Source: Spisula solida
Lineage: Eukaryota > Mollusca > Bivalvia > Venerida > Mactridae
Reading direction: 5' to 3'
Assembly: GCA_947247005.1 (NCBI GenBank)
Contig: OX365948.1
Coordinates: forward strand, 8,308,001-8,372,000
DNA: 64,000 bases
Shown: positions 1-12,420 of the stretch, piece by piece
Layout of the letters: every line of letters begins with the position of its first letter
How positions within the stretch are numbered: position 1 is the stretch's first letter
Program-made: the position numbers and the translations under genes
The notes under the pieces: model-generated
Databases searched by the model: none
What the model saw: the letters and a program-made list of their open reading frames with translations, nothing else
Told to the model about the DNA's origin: nothing

Positions 1-1657
1 TTGTCAACAAATAAAAACTGTTTCAATCCGTATTGTTGATGCCAATGTGCTGATAAGCATAACCCCTTTCCAGTGTTTGGGCTTTATTTACGCGTCTATG
101 TTAACATAATGTGGTACGCAAATTATTGAAAAGTTAGGCATTCGGATCTTAGAAAGTATGAGAATAATAAATAGTCAAAACTGCGTTATGCAGAATTCCA
201 CATGAGCGACAAGTGCTGGGCTTATAAGTTGCCTGAAAAAAAAACAACAATTGTGTCAATACATGTCAAATGCATTGTTCGTGTTTTTCGTAATTTAGCC
301 GCGAGATAAGATGATAGTTTAATATTTCACTACAATCATGTTCCTCATCGATAATGCTTTGCTTATGTAAGACGGACAGTGATATTGATTTGGTGAAATT
401 TAACAGAGTTGTTTGAGTAGCATACATATAAATATATATACTTCACGACGAATGTCAATTACATGTAATTCGTTTTTACAATGTTTACTTGTCAAATAAA
501 ACATGCAACAGACTGTTAAATAACCATTGCATGCTGCTGCCCCCCCCCCCCCTTGGTGAAACATGACTGATCAGTCATTTTAAGTTTGAATAAGAAGTTA
601 TGAAATGGTAATGCAATTTTCACAACATGGCATGATCTGTATTAATAAAATGACGAGACCAATATTATAATAAATTTTGCTAAGTGTATAACCTATATTT
701 GTGTTGTGTACCCTTTTACACAAAGTCACAAACCAAGCATTTGATAGATACGATGTCTACCATAAATTTGTGGATATTTTTTGGAATTGAAATTGCATTT
801 ATATCATTAATGATATAGTTAACATTTCTTAAACACTGTTTTGTGGCTGGTTTGAAGATCGCTTCATACAAATTGCGTATTTTTACACAACGAACAATTT
901 ACTATAAGAACATAACATACGTCTATTTAAGACCGGCCGTTTTTATAGCCACTACTCAGCCGTGCTGACTTTAGGAAACAGGTAACACGTGTGCCCACTA
1001 AATATGAACACTAATTCAGTAGTTTGTTATATACTATTATTGGATTTAGTTGGTATTCATTATTCAGCAATCGTAGGAACTCTATTTGTATTACCATTAA
1101 TATAGTTTACAAAGCGACATACGCATGTATAATGAAAGACATGCCATCTGTTACGTGTATTATAATCGAACATTGATCAAGTAACGTCGCCGGTACACAT
1201 GTCTGCTAACATCTTGAGTACAAGCTTAGATGACGTTCGGTGGCCTTCTATCCGATAGTATCTATTTGACCATTTACATTTTATTTTGTATTCATAAAAA
1301 TATGTTGAGCTCTCTAACCTGGAGGAAAATAAACCGCAAATCAAGCAACAAAGTTAATGAGCGTAACTTACAATATACACGTCCATGACTGGTCATAGTC
1401 CGCTCCATTCTTCATTGTACCGCCAATGGTCTTTGATAGTATCTGCGCTGATATAAAAAATATCATATGCATTAACATTGGTAAAGGCGCTAGATTTGTA
1501 TTTGCTGAAAAGTTTCGATAAGGAAATGAAAATATTTGTGATTAAGAATTTGTTCTACAACCATTTTGAAACGTTTTTATTTATACTAGTTGATTAACAT
1601 GTATAATTATAACTACGGAATATATAATCATCGTGGCTCTGGCCGGAATGTCATTAG
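1..1657. other. non-coding stretch
   Basis: I see no convincing exon, RNA gene or transposon end here. The only local oddity is a run of 13 C at 540-552. If the SLC4A11-like exon at 1768-1975 belongs to an active gene, this is downstream intron on the minus strand. Confidence 0.5.
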
Positions 1658-1767
1658 TCAACGGTTGTCCAACCTGTCGTGCATCCTATATCTGTAACTG
1701 AGATTAATTTCGTATGACACCGGGTATTCGGTTAATAGTATGTCGATATCATGATGTATGTCTGTAC

Positions 1768-1975
1768 CTGTTTGGTTACAATATGTAGCATCCACAGCAT
1801 CAGCCAGATTAAAAGTCTCTCCTTCGGTAGCATCGATGATTTTTTGCAGCATAATTTGTAGAATTTTCTGGAGTGAAGTTTCGTCCAAGTCTAGAATTAA
1901 CAGTGTCCTATCTAGGAAGTTATCTACATCGCGATAAGCCCTCACCTCCGCACCGAAATCTTTCATGTTGATTTT
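1768..1975 (-). CDS. internal exon, SLC4A11-like N-terminal cytoplasmic domain
   Basis: The translation contains AEVRAYRDVDNFLDRTLL followed by a DLDETSL segment and a helical MLQKIID stretch. This lines up with the cytoplasmic part of vertebrate SLC4A11 (KNF-EEIRAHRDLDGFL, then a TSLD-VLRTMLRRF segment), as I recall that family. SLC4A11 is a membrane transporter of the band-3 family that moves borate, protons or ammonia; this exon would encode part of its cytosolic head, before the membrane domain. A pyrimidine-rich acceptor ends in TTACAG just before 1975, and the frame is open from the first base (phase 0). A donor CAG/GTACAG ends the exon at 1768; the open frame itself runs on to 1658, so the 3' edge is less certain. 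No membrane-domain exons are visible downstream, so only a fragment of the gene is in the window. The family call is firm by motif, orthology is inferred. Confidence 0.68.
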
Positions 1976-2020
1976 CTGTAATTTAAAAGTAGGCAGTGGT
2001 TAACACAAACGACTGGGTAA

Positions 2021-2295
2021 TGCTAAGGTCACATTTGCCTTACGAGCTCCGTACGAGTTGATTTTGGCAAACTCGCGCGGCGTCCGTACGGACACCGAAG
2101 CATCGTACCGATTTTCTTAACTCGTACGAGCATCGTACAGATATCGTACGAGTGCATCTCTATAGTTCGTTCGTGGTCATTAAGAGATGTGACCAGACGC
2201 TACAAACATACAAAAACCGTTAGGATTTTAAAAATGTGAACTCGTACGAGTTGATGAATTCGTACGGATATCGTACGAGCTTTGTGACCCTAGCA
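2021..2295. mobile_element. Harbinger-like MITE
   Basis: The left end TGCTAAGGTCAC and right end GTGACCCTAGCA are inverted copies, and both are flanked by TAA (2018-2020 and 2296-2298). A 3-bp TAA/TTA target duplication is the hallmark of PIF/Harbinger elements. The interior is built from CGTACGA/TCGTACG palindromic words. It has no coding capacity. It lies 45 bp upstream (in gene direction) of the acceptor of the SLC4A11-like exon. Confidence 0.65.
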
Positions 2296-2675
2296 TAAGT
2301 AATACGTTAAAACATGGAAACCAGACAGTGTGTGCTCCTAGGCCTTCACAGAACCAAGGACATTCATCAACATATCGAACCTAATTGTTCGAGAATGCAA
2401 GGGAACCGCTTTATTGCGTCCATTGGGGAAAACATGACAATAGTTTGGTCCACTATGACATCAGTTTTAGTGGAAAACTTAAATACTTTGTAATGTGCAT
2501 ATTGAAGAACATTCGTTGTTTTCTTAGTGAATATAGTAACTCTTTGCGTAATGCTGAAAATTATGTCAAACAGTTACAAACAAGAGTTTATTACATAGAG
2601 ATTTTAACAATAAAATAACTTGAGCTTCTTGTTTAGTTTTTTAAGAATTAAATAAAATCTTAAGTTTTCTACTAG

Positions 2676-2960
2676 TGCTACGGTCACAAAGCTCGTACGA
2701 CATTCGTACGAGTCCACAATTTTTGAAATCCTAACGGTATTTTTACATTCGTAGCGTCTGGTCACAGCTCGTACGGACCACGTACGATTTATAGAGATGC
2801 AATCGTACGATATCCGTACGGACATCGTGATATCCATACGGACACCGCACGGGGCTCGCAAGGAGCCCAGCCGTACATCGCACGGTGCTCGTAGATCAAT
2901 CAGAGCTCGCAGATAAAAAAGTTTCAACGATTTCTGAGTTGTCTACGAGCTCGTAGAGAT
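2676..2960. mobile_element. diverged second copy of the CGTACGA-rich MITE, inverted
   Basis: Starting at TGCTACGGTCACAAAGC this stretch repeats the element at 2021-2295 in opposite orientation, including the shared words ATCCTAACGG, GTAGCGTCTGGTCAC and the CGTACGA palindromes. The far end has drifted into CTCGTAGA-type words and I cannot find a clean terminus or target duplication. Confidence 0.5.
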
Positions 2961-5900
2961 TTTTGAAGTAGAAAGCTCACAAGGAAGCTGTCCTCACCCA
3001 GTTTATGTATTATTATATTATGTAAGATGATTATGGAATGGTTGATATTTCATGTCATGTTTATATAAGCAAGGAGAAATGCATAATTGTCCCTCGACAA
3101 ACTCTGAAATTCAGCTAATTAATGAGGTTATAATTATGTTCAATGTTAGTGTTAAGACCGATATGACTCATGTTACAGACTGTATACGTATGTGTCTAAC
3201 AACATCTAATATAACTAATTACTCACCTCAATTTTCGCATGAAATAAAGTCTCCTCCGACTCCGGATCTGGGGAAATATATAAGAATACCATATTTATAA
3301 CAGTGCTTATGTTTCGCCGAGCTGGCCTATTAAATGTTATGTCGGAGTCAAATCTTATAGTTTTTGATAACCGTGAATTCCACCGAGTGATTCTTTATTT
3401 CATTTTCTCCTTTTACTTTTAAGATATCCAACACACAGCACATATATTTATATGTAATCCGAATCTCATATACAACAAGTTTCAGTGGTATCGCTAACAA
3501 CTCCACATCCGTGCATCGACATAATTCAAGTATTCCAATTACTGTATGCAGAGGAATATCTATATTTTAGTATTAACAGAAACATTTAAACCAATCAAAA
3601 GCCATGTTATAAAAACTTTCGCATTTCACTAGCCAATCAAAAACGAGAACGGGAAATATTAGATGTCCAGCGCTCAAAACAAATGATGACAAAGGGTAAT
3701 AAAAATGTTTTCTGCTGACAATCGCTAAAATGGTTTGAGCCACAGGTGAGGTTGTTTACAATATTAAAAATGGCTGATTGTTATCTTGCGACATGTTGAC
3801 ATTGCTGATTGACGTATAGAGGAGATATTTACAAATAATGTATGTAATTAAGGGTCAAACATTATTTTTAACTTATATAAGCCTTTGGACACAACTGATT
3901 GTTGGTGCAATAGAAAAGAAAGAGTCTTATAGAACAACTGATTGTTGGTACAATAGAAAAGAAAGTGTCTTATAGAACAGAAACAAATAACAAAACAGAT
4001 AATAACACAATGGAGAAGACACACGGGTAAGGTAACCCTTGACGGAACCAGCTGAGCATGAAAGGCATAACATGCGCACGGACACTGAAAAAATGCTCCA
4101 TAAATTTACCACTAAAACCTATATCGAGCTTGTTAAACTGGAGTGTGTACGAGATGTTTGCTTTACTAAAATGACCAACAGTACAATCTTGTTGTTCCAC
4201 AAATATCTTGCAACTTCTCCACACGTGGAGGACATGATTGTTGTAATTTAGGTAGATTATATACCGCTTCCTTTCTTACATGGTCACATAGTGATATTAC
4301 AACGTTCTTTGATGTACCGGATAAAAAATATAAAAGCACCAAGTTCTGTAATATTCTGCTTGTTTGAAGAGCAACAAAATTTACACAGACGGAATACCCA
4401 GACATGGTCTATGCCAACACCATCTAATATAGAACGCTTAGGGTTTGGATTTATTCTGAACAATTTTGATGCTTCGGAAAATTATTTACGTTAACCAAGG
4501 CAATGTCTCCGAGATCAATTTATCCATTCATCATGACATGGTACTTTAGCTACACGAGCTAAAATTCAATAGTCTACATAACATTCCAAACTTTTTTTTG
4601 AATAATATTAAGATGTTGTATCGAATGAAAATGTCCAGGTTTAGATTAAGTTCACATTGTCTTGAAAATGGAAGGTATATATTATAATAATGTAGATAGT
4701 GTTGACCGATTATGTAAAAAGTGTACCCCAACATTGTCGAGTCAGAATGTCACTTTTTATTATGTTGTTCTTTATACAGACAACTGCGATTTCAGTAATT
4801 CAAAAACATATCATGGTTTTCATTAAATAAGTTTGCAAATATTCCTTCTTCTAAAAACGAGTAGGTGCTTGTTAATACAGCGACTTTTATTTTTCATTCT
4901 ATGAAAATGAGACAGGAAGGACTGTCAGTATGACCACTGCTTCGTAAGATCTCAATATTGTTATTTCCAATTTTGACTTTGGCTTGTATGAATGATACTT
5001 TGCTATATGTACATGTATGTGTCTTTTACCTAGGCCATATTTTTCTGATTTATGTAAATGGCTTGCGGTATTTTTTATACCGATAGTGAATGGTATATCA
5101 TAGTGTCAGTGGTGGTATGCATCAATTAGTTTTTGCTTTGTTTTCCGAAGTTCACGTACAGTTCATATTTTTCTATTTTAGAATGCGTTTTATATGGCTA
5201 TCTATGACTAGCCCAATTAAAATGTCACTTATATTTCTCAAATTAGTTTTCAGACAACATATTGGACACATTTTGGGGTTGATTGAAACATATGGTGTCA
5301 ATTATCTAACAAAGTAAGCTAACGTTTTAAGTATTTGGTAAGAATCTATAATATCGCCACCATATAGTATACAATACAATATTACACGTAAGTAATTACA
5401 TTCGGTGGCCTCGACACGTGTGTACATGATAATGAAAATTCAATTTCTATTGGTACAATGCGATTGTGAAAATAAGTAATTGGTTGAATGAATTCCACTA
5501 TTTATTATACATAATTATATAATATTCATCAATTCTGTATGTTAACTCTTGATAACTTGATTTTGTTTATAAACTACTTACATATATATACTATTTTTGC
5601 AATCTCGTCTCACTTGCAACTTTATATTTTGTTAAAACGATACATATATTAATTGTGTATTGCTTATTTTCCTTGTAAAGTTTATCAAAGTGTAAATAAC
5701 TATAATGGTTTTACTCTGGAAAATTGTATTTATCTTACTTGAAATTCTCTCTTTTCGACATGATTATTTATTTTTGTAAATATTGTTTTTAAAACGCATG
5801 CCATATATTCATGTAAGTTTATTCTCATGCATATCGAAATATTGTTCTTAATAAATTGAATCTTGGTTTTTGATTTTGATCTTGAATATTTAAAATCAAT

Positions 5901-6309
5901 CTCAGTTTCAAATACAATAATCCCTTTTTATATGAAAATGCATTATGTTTTGAAGGTTTTCCACCTGTTATAGAGAATATGTTTAGGTATAATGTACATA
6001 CTAAGTAAAATAGAATTACATAACCTGACAAATACTTTCAAAAAATAGCACCAAAAACAACAACATAATTGAACTTGAGTCTGAGCCTGAAATTCTTTGT
6101 GAGAACTGCGCCAGGAACCAGCATCATCTAGATCTTTCCATAGGTGGTCGTATCGCAGTTTTTACAATTGGAATGGTAAGAGTAGTATTACTTTCTAATC
6201 ACACTAAAAGGGTCTAAATCACGATACCATCACCTGTGTATCTAACCGGTCATAGCATAGCGTTATACCCAATTACCAATAACGTATAAACCAAATCACT
6301 GTAAGATTT
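2961..6309. other. non-coding stretch with one short tandem duplication
   Basis: There is no recognisable gene. Open frames of 60-84 codons occur on both strands but overlap each other, lack family resemblance and have no matching splice pattern. If the exons at 6671-6794 and 1768-1975 belong together, this is intron and should hide at least one short minus-strand exon, because their splice phases do not match. Confidence 0.45.
3891..3976. repeat. 43-bp tandem duplication (2 copies)
   Basis: The block starting ACAACTGATTGTTGGT is repeated at an offset of 43 bp (3891 and 3934), with two or three substitutions between copies. Confidence 0.85.
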
Positions 6310-6465
6310 ATTTGAAACTATACAATTAAACTTGTATGACTTATTGCGAGCAAAAACATCTTCTGTGATTTCCCATCACTGTATGACTTATTGGAAGACT
6401 AAATATACAATTCAACGTGTATGCCTTATTGCGATAACCGGAAGTTGACTCGTTTATACACTGCG
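6310..6465 (-). repeat. dispersed repeat, related to copies at 55.0 and 58.3 kb
   Basis: Words such as CTTATTGCGATAACCGGAAG and GTATGACTTATTG occur here, and their reverse complements occur in the same order near 55015-55170 and 58319-58474. The three copies belong to one non-coding family; I see no clear termini. Confidence 0.65.
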
Positions 6466-6670
6466 AATATAACGAGCCAGGAGCTAATAACCGGACGCTA
6501 CTCGTTATGTTTGCGATCATCATTAACAATTATGCGTCTGTGATATAACGATGATCGTAAAACTAATGACAACTTCTAGTTATTAGCACCATTTGGGTTA
6601 TGATAAAGGTATAGTGTATTATTATATAATAATTTTACATAATCACAGTTTACAATAACTGCTAACTGAC

Positions 6671-6794
6671 CTTCATGATGAACGATAAGCACCTTGGTAC
6701 CGTTATCATCGTGTTCTGTATCCGTAGGTGTATCTAACATAGGGTAACTAACATTTGTTGAATCCGGGTCTTTGTCATGATTATCCATCTTGTC
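6671..6794 (-). CDS. possible N-terminal exon of the SLC4A11-like gene
   Basis: On the minus strand a good acceptor (TAGCATTGTTTTGCAG) is followed by GACAAG and an ATG at 6788-6786. The frame then runs through an acidic, Asp-rich leader to GTKVLIVHHE and stops at a consensus donor GAAG/GTCAGT (exon end 6671, phase 1). VLIVHHE resembles the VLLHTSRK that precedes the conserved EIRAHRDLD segment in vertebrate SLC4A11, so this could be the exon before 1768-1975. Against a direct join, this exon ends in phase 1 and the other begins in phase 0, so a further exon is needed or one boundary is wrong. The 32-bp satellite begins about 70 bp upstream of the acceptor. It could equally be a chance frame. 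Confidence 0.38.
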
Positions 6795-6864
6795 CTGCAA
6801 AACAATGCTAAAGTGTGTACATATACAAGAAAATGAGTTACAGAACAGCGTCTCCAAACCAACT

Positions 6865-9800
6865 GCTTGCTTTTGAGCAACAATCTCTCTAGAACAGTCA
6901 TCTTTTCTGCAACGACCTTTCCAGAGCAGTTCAGTCACAAGTCATCATCAACAAAAACGATTCCATTTTTCAGTAACAACTTCTACAGGACAGCCATAAT
7001 TATATTAACCAAACATTTATATTTCCACCGCAGCAACAATCTCTATCAGTATAGCCATCTTTCAGTTACAGATTTTTTGAGCATTCATCTTTGAGCAACC
7101 ACCAACCAAAAGCAGTCATCTTTTGAGCACCAATCGCTCCAGAGCATTCATTTTTTGAGCAACCACAACTCCAGAGCAGTCCTATTTTGAGCAATAGCCA
7201 CTCGATAGTAGTCATCTTTTGAGCGACCACCGACCCAGAGTAGTCATCTTTTGAGCGACCACCGACCCAGAGTAGTCATATTTTGAGAAAAAAACACCCC
7301 AGCGCAGTCAACTTTTGAGCAATCACCGCCCAAGAGCAGTCATCATTTGAGCCACCACCGCCCCAGATCAGCCATCTTTTGAGCAACCACCGCCCCATAG
7401 CAGTCATCATATTAGCAACCACCACCACAGAACAGTCATCATTTGAGCAACAATCGCTCCAGAGCATTCATCTTTGAGCAACAATCGCTTCAGAGCAGTC
7501 ATCTTTTGAGCAACCACCGCCCCAGAGCAGTCGTCTTTTGAGCAAACACCGCCCCAGAGCAGTCGTCTTTTGAGCAACCACCGCTCCAGAGCAGTCATCA
7601 TATGAGCAACTACCGCTACAGAGCAGTCATCATACGAGCAACTACCGCTACAGAGCAGTCATCATATGAGCACTAACCGCTCGAGAGCTGTCATCTTTTA
7701 AGCAAAAACCGCTACAGAGTCCTCATCTTTTGAGCAACAATCTCTAGAGAGCAGTCATCTTGTGAACAAAAACCGCTACAGAGCATTCATCTTTTGAGCA
7801 AACTTCGCCCCCGAGCAGTTATCATTTGAGCAACAATCGCATCAGAGCAGTCATATTTTGAGCAACCACCGCCCCAGAGCAGTCATCTTTTGAGCAACCA
7901 CCGCGCCAGAGCAGTCATCTTTTGAGCAACCACCGCCACAGAGCAGTCATCTTTTGAGCAACCACCGCTCCAGAGCAGTCATCTTTTGAGCAACCACCGC
8001 TCCAGAGCAGTCATCTTTTGAGCAACCACCGCTCCAGAGCAGTCATCTTTTGAGCAACCACCGCTACAGAGCAGTCATCTTTTGAGCAACCACCGCCCCA
8101 GAGTAGTCATCTTTTGAGCGACCACCGACCCAGAGTAGTCATATTTTGAGAAAAAAACACCCCAGCGCATTCATCTTTTGAGCAACCACCGCCCAAGAGC
8201 AGTCATCATTTGAGCCACCACCGCCCCAGATCAGCCATCTTTTGAGCAACCACCGCCCCATAGCAGTCATCATATTAGCAACCACCACCACAGAACAGTC
8301 ATCATTTGAGCAACAATCGCTCCAGAGCATTCATCTTTGAGCAACAATCGCTTCAGAGCAGTCATCTTTTGAGCAACCACCGCCCCAGAGCAGTCGTCTT
8401 TTGAGCAAACACCGCCCCAGAGCAGTCGTCTTTTGAGCAACCACCGCTCAAGAGCAGTCATCATATGAGCAACTACCGCTACAGAGCAGTCATCATACGA
8501 GCAACTACCGCTACAGAGCAGTCATCATATGAGCACTAACCGCTCGAGAGCTGTCATCTTTTAAGCAAAAACCGCTACAGAGTCCTCATCTTTTGAGCAA
8601 CAATCTCTACAGAGCAGTCATTTTGTGAACAAAAACCGCTACAGAGCATTCATCTTTCGAGCAAACTTCGCCCCCGAGCAGTTATCATTTGAGCAACAAT
8701 CGCATCAGAGCAGTCATATTTTGAGCAACCACCGCCCCAGAGCAGTCATCTTTTGAGCAACCACCGCGCCAGAGCAGTCATCTTTTGAGCAACCACCGCC
8801 CCAGAGCAGTCATCTTTTGAGCAACCACCGCTCCAGAGCAGTCATCTTTTGAGCAACCACCGCTCCAGAGCAGTCATCTTTTGAGCAACCACCGCTCCAG
8901 AGCAGTCATCTTTTGAGCAACCACCGCTCCAGAGCAGTCATCTTTTGAGCAACCACCGCCCCAGAGCAGTCATCTTTTGAGCAACCACCGCTCCAGAGCA
9001 GTCATCATACGAGCAACTACCGCTACAGAGCAGTCATCATATGAGCACTAACCGCTCGAGAGCTGTCATCTTTTAAGCAAAAACCGCTACAGAGTCCTCA
9101 TCTTTTGAGCAACAATCTCTACAGAGCAGTCATCTTGTGAACAAAAACCGCTACAGAGCATTCATCTTTTGAGCAAACTTCGCCCCCCGAGCAGTTATCA
9201 TTTGAGCAACAATCGCATCAGAGCAGTCATATTTTGAGCAACCACCGCCCCAGAGCAGTCATCTTTTGAGCAACCACCGCCCCAGAGCAGTCATCTTTTG
9301 AGCAACCACCGCGCCAGAGCAGTCATCTTTTGAGCAACCACCGCTCCAGAGCAGTCATCTTTTGAGCAACCACCGCTCCAGAGCAGTCATCATTTGAGCA
9401 ACCACCGCTCCAGAGCAGTCATCTTTTGAGCAACCACCGCTCCAGAGCAGTCATCTTTTGAGCAACCACCGCCCCAGAGCAGTCATCTTTTGAGCAACCA
9501 CCGCTCCAGAGCAGTCATCTTTTGAGCAACCACCGCCACAGAGCAGTCATCATTTGAGCAAAATCGCTCCAGAGCATTCATCTTTTGAGCAACCACCGCC
9601 CCCGATCAGCCATCTTTTGATCAACCACCGCCCTCGATCAGCCATCTTTTAAGCAACTACCACCCTATAGCAGTCATCATATGAGCAACAATCGCTCCAG
9701 AGCATTCATCTTTGAGCTACAGTCGCTTCAGAGCACTCCTCTTTTGAGCAATAACCGCCCCATAGCAGTCATCTTTTGTGCAACCACCGCCCCAGAGCAG

Positions 9801-10345
9801 TCCTCTTTTGAGCAATAACCACCCCATAGCAGTCCTCTTTTGAGCAATAACCGCTCCAGAGCAGTCATCTTTTGAGCAACCACCGCCACAGAGCAGTCAT
9901 CATATGAGCAACCACCGCCCAGAGCAGTCATCATTTGAGCAACCACCGCCCCACAGCAGTCATCATATGAGCAACCACCGCCCCAGAGCAGTCATCATAT
10001 GAGCAACAACCGACCTAGATCCATCATCGTTTGAGCAACAACCGCTAGAGAGCTGTCATCTTTAAAGCAAAAACCGCTACAGAGCCGTCATCTTTTGAGC
10101 AACAACCTGTACAGAGCAGTCATCATATTAGCAACCACCGCTACAGAGCCGTCATCTTTTGAGCAACAACCTGTACAGAGCAGTCATCATATTAGCAACC
10201 ACCGCTACAGAGCCGTCATCATTTGAGCAAAAACCGCTACAGAGCCGTCATCGTTTGAGCAACCACCGCTACAGAGCCATCATCTGTTGAGCAAAAACCA
10301 GCACAGAGCAGTCATCATTTGAGCAACAACCAAATACGGAGCAGA
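6865..10345. repeat. 32-bp satellite array with higher-order repeats
   Basis: About 105-110 head-to-tail copies of a 32-bp unit fill this interval; key words are CAGAGCAGTCATCTTTTGAG and CAACCACCGCTC. Edge units are degenerate and central ones nearly identical. Variant units recur in blocks: the variant with GAGAAAAAAACACCCC occurs near 7276 and 8139 (863 bp apart, 27 units), and the variant with GCACTAACCGCTCGAGAGC occurs near 7671, 8534 and 9046 (863 and 512 bp apart). Short open frames on the minus strand are by-products of the period. Confidence 0.97.
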
Positions 10346-11805
10346 GCGTCTTGATGATTGACTTTGGGAACAATAACATTACCTTTCAGATCTATAATAA
10401 AACTATAGGTGACAAATAAAAAGTGGCACCTTTTATTTCTCTATTGCACATCCTGGCAGTGTGACAGTCAGTTTTGGAATAAGCCTGATACATGAAATAA
10501 GGGAGCTAACATAACCTATATATAGTGTATCCCTATACATAAAACTTGCAAAGTTACTTCACATCTTTTGTTTATGTGTTCACCGTGTATTATCGTCTTA
10601 AGATGTTTACTTACTGATACCAGTTGATAAAGTTAAATACTTCACGTAATTTGAAGTATGAATTCATTGTAGTTTGACGATAAATTAATAAATAATAATC
10701 TGGGTACAGATAAATGAAAGCGTTAGAACGTCCCGTCGTTAAAAATCTAAATTTTGTCATAACTCAAACAATTTCCGAGCTTATGTTTATGATAAAGAAG
10801 GGGGAAATGCGTAATACTTCGATGTAATTAAAACAATGCCTTCACTGGACATCGAATAGATACGTCTTCACATTGATTCGCTTGATACCTTATCAACATC
10901 AAAGTTATGTGAAACTGCCCTTTGTCCCTTCGTTTAAACCAATAAGTTGCATCTCTAACGTAGAGAGTTTTTATGTATGCCCATTGTCATCGCCTGGGAG
11001 TCCTTTCTACGTGAGCTCACTATCTGTGAGCCGTCAGGTTTAATTTCCAAAATGAACATTATTTTTGGATGAGGAATTTGTGGTCGCATCACGCAATATA
11101 CACGATTCTGTTTTATCATAGCACTTACAATAATAGTAAAGTTATGCACAAATTAAAATTCTTTATATTTCTTGTTTGTTTATATGGCAATGCCTGTTTG
11201 TACTTATAAATGTGAATCATGGGCGTATTGCCTTATTTTCGAAATAAACTACAAATCTTTATCTATATTTCTTGAATAAATACACATTAGAGAAATGAAT
11301 GGTTTGTATGAATTCATTTAATAACTGAAAAATTATAAATATTACTGATTCCTTTCCCAAAATGTGCAAATACTACGGAATTGTGCAGGATTTAAATTTG
11401 ATAAAATAACCCTCAGAAAACATGTTCAGTGACTAATGCCATGCAGTGACGACCTCTAGATATTGATTCTGAATATCATTAGTCGCCATTTGCACACAAT
11501 ACTTCATACAGCAATTAGGAGCTACTGGAAATTTTGTAAATTTGGTAAATGTTTTAATTCCTTTCTGGTACTTATGTACAAGCGTATGTATGTTGATATT
11601 GGTCAAGAAACGCCAACAAGAAACATGCGGCAAGCTACATCTATACAGAAATTCCACTGTCATTTATTAAAATTAGGTGAAAACAGAAAATGTAGAGAAT
11701 GTCTTTACGTTTGTGTTATCTTCATTGACTTTTGCAAACAGCCGAGCAAATATAGAGATAACAGTGAGATACCTGACTGTTCTATTTAATGGATTGAAGC
11801 CCATA
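10346..11805. other. non-coding stretch
   Basis: AT-rich sequence with no recognisable gene. The 108-codon frame at 11463-11789 has no family resemblance, no paired splice sites and an overlapping antisense frame; I treat it as chance. Confidence 0.5.
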
Positions 11806-11940
11806 TAGGAGAGATCATGTTTGTATACAAAGGGATTAGTACCACCAGCTAACTATTGGTCAATGGCTGTCTTTTATTGTTCATTCATCCAATAGATTGC
11901 TGGTGGGTATTTTGCACATGAATACGGTGATCTCTCCTAT
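11806..11940. mobile_element. 135-bp MITE with TA target duplication
   Basis: The ends TAGGAGAGATCA and TGATCTCTCCTA are perfect inverted repeats, and TA flanks both sides (11804-11805 and 11941-11942). A TA duplication fits Tc1/mariner-type mobilisation. A related right half lies at about 19925-20030. Confidence 0.7.
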
Positions 11941-12420
11941 ATCACAAACATATAGCTTTCGTTATCACATCCCTTGTATTTTTGGTGAAACATCTAGGAC
12001 AATTTATGATCTGTTCGAGTTTGATGTAAAAACTTGAAGTGTATTCATCATTGATTTGTACAGTGAAAGGTCAATCGCTACCTGATAGAATAAATTTCAT
12101 TACATTAGCTCAGCTAATAATATAAAACTGTCCAAATCCTTGCATTTTAGTGTTGTTAGAACAAATACAATATCCGACCGCTAATATCATTATACCATGT
12201 ACCATGCTTTAGGACCACGAAAGTACTTAGGTTTGATTTCAACCTCTAAGTTCGATTTTGATCATACTTAAGTGTTTGACTTCATATTTATATTGCACTT
12301 TCATCATGTAATTCCACGTTAAAAAGAACTGAATATATGACGAAGACATAAAAGTTGGCGCTGTAAATTAACACAATTTAGTACTATTATGATACACTGT
12401 ATACATACCTTATGGGATAA

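Noticed and set aside
2385..2618. 77-codon plus-strand frame between the two CGTACGA MITEs
   Set aside because: No family resemblance and no splice or polyadenylation context; probably chance.
7276..9946. Minus-strand frames in the 32-bp array (for example 7276-7467, 8139-8330)
   Set aside because: They repeat with the satellite period, and identical frames appear in each higher-order block; nothing suggests protein selection.
11463..11789. 108-codon plus-strand frame
   Set aside because: No recognisable domain, no usable splice sites, and overlapped by an antisense frame of similar quality.
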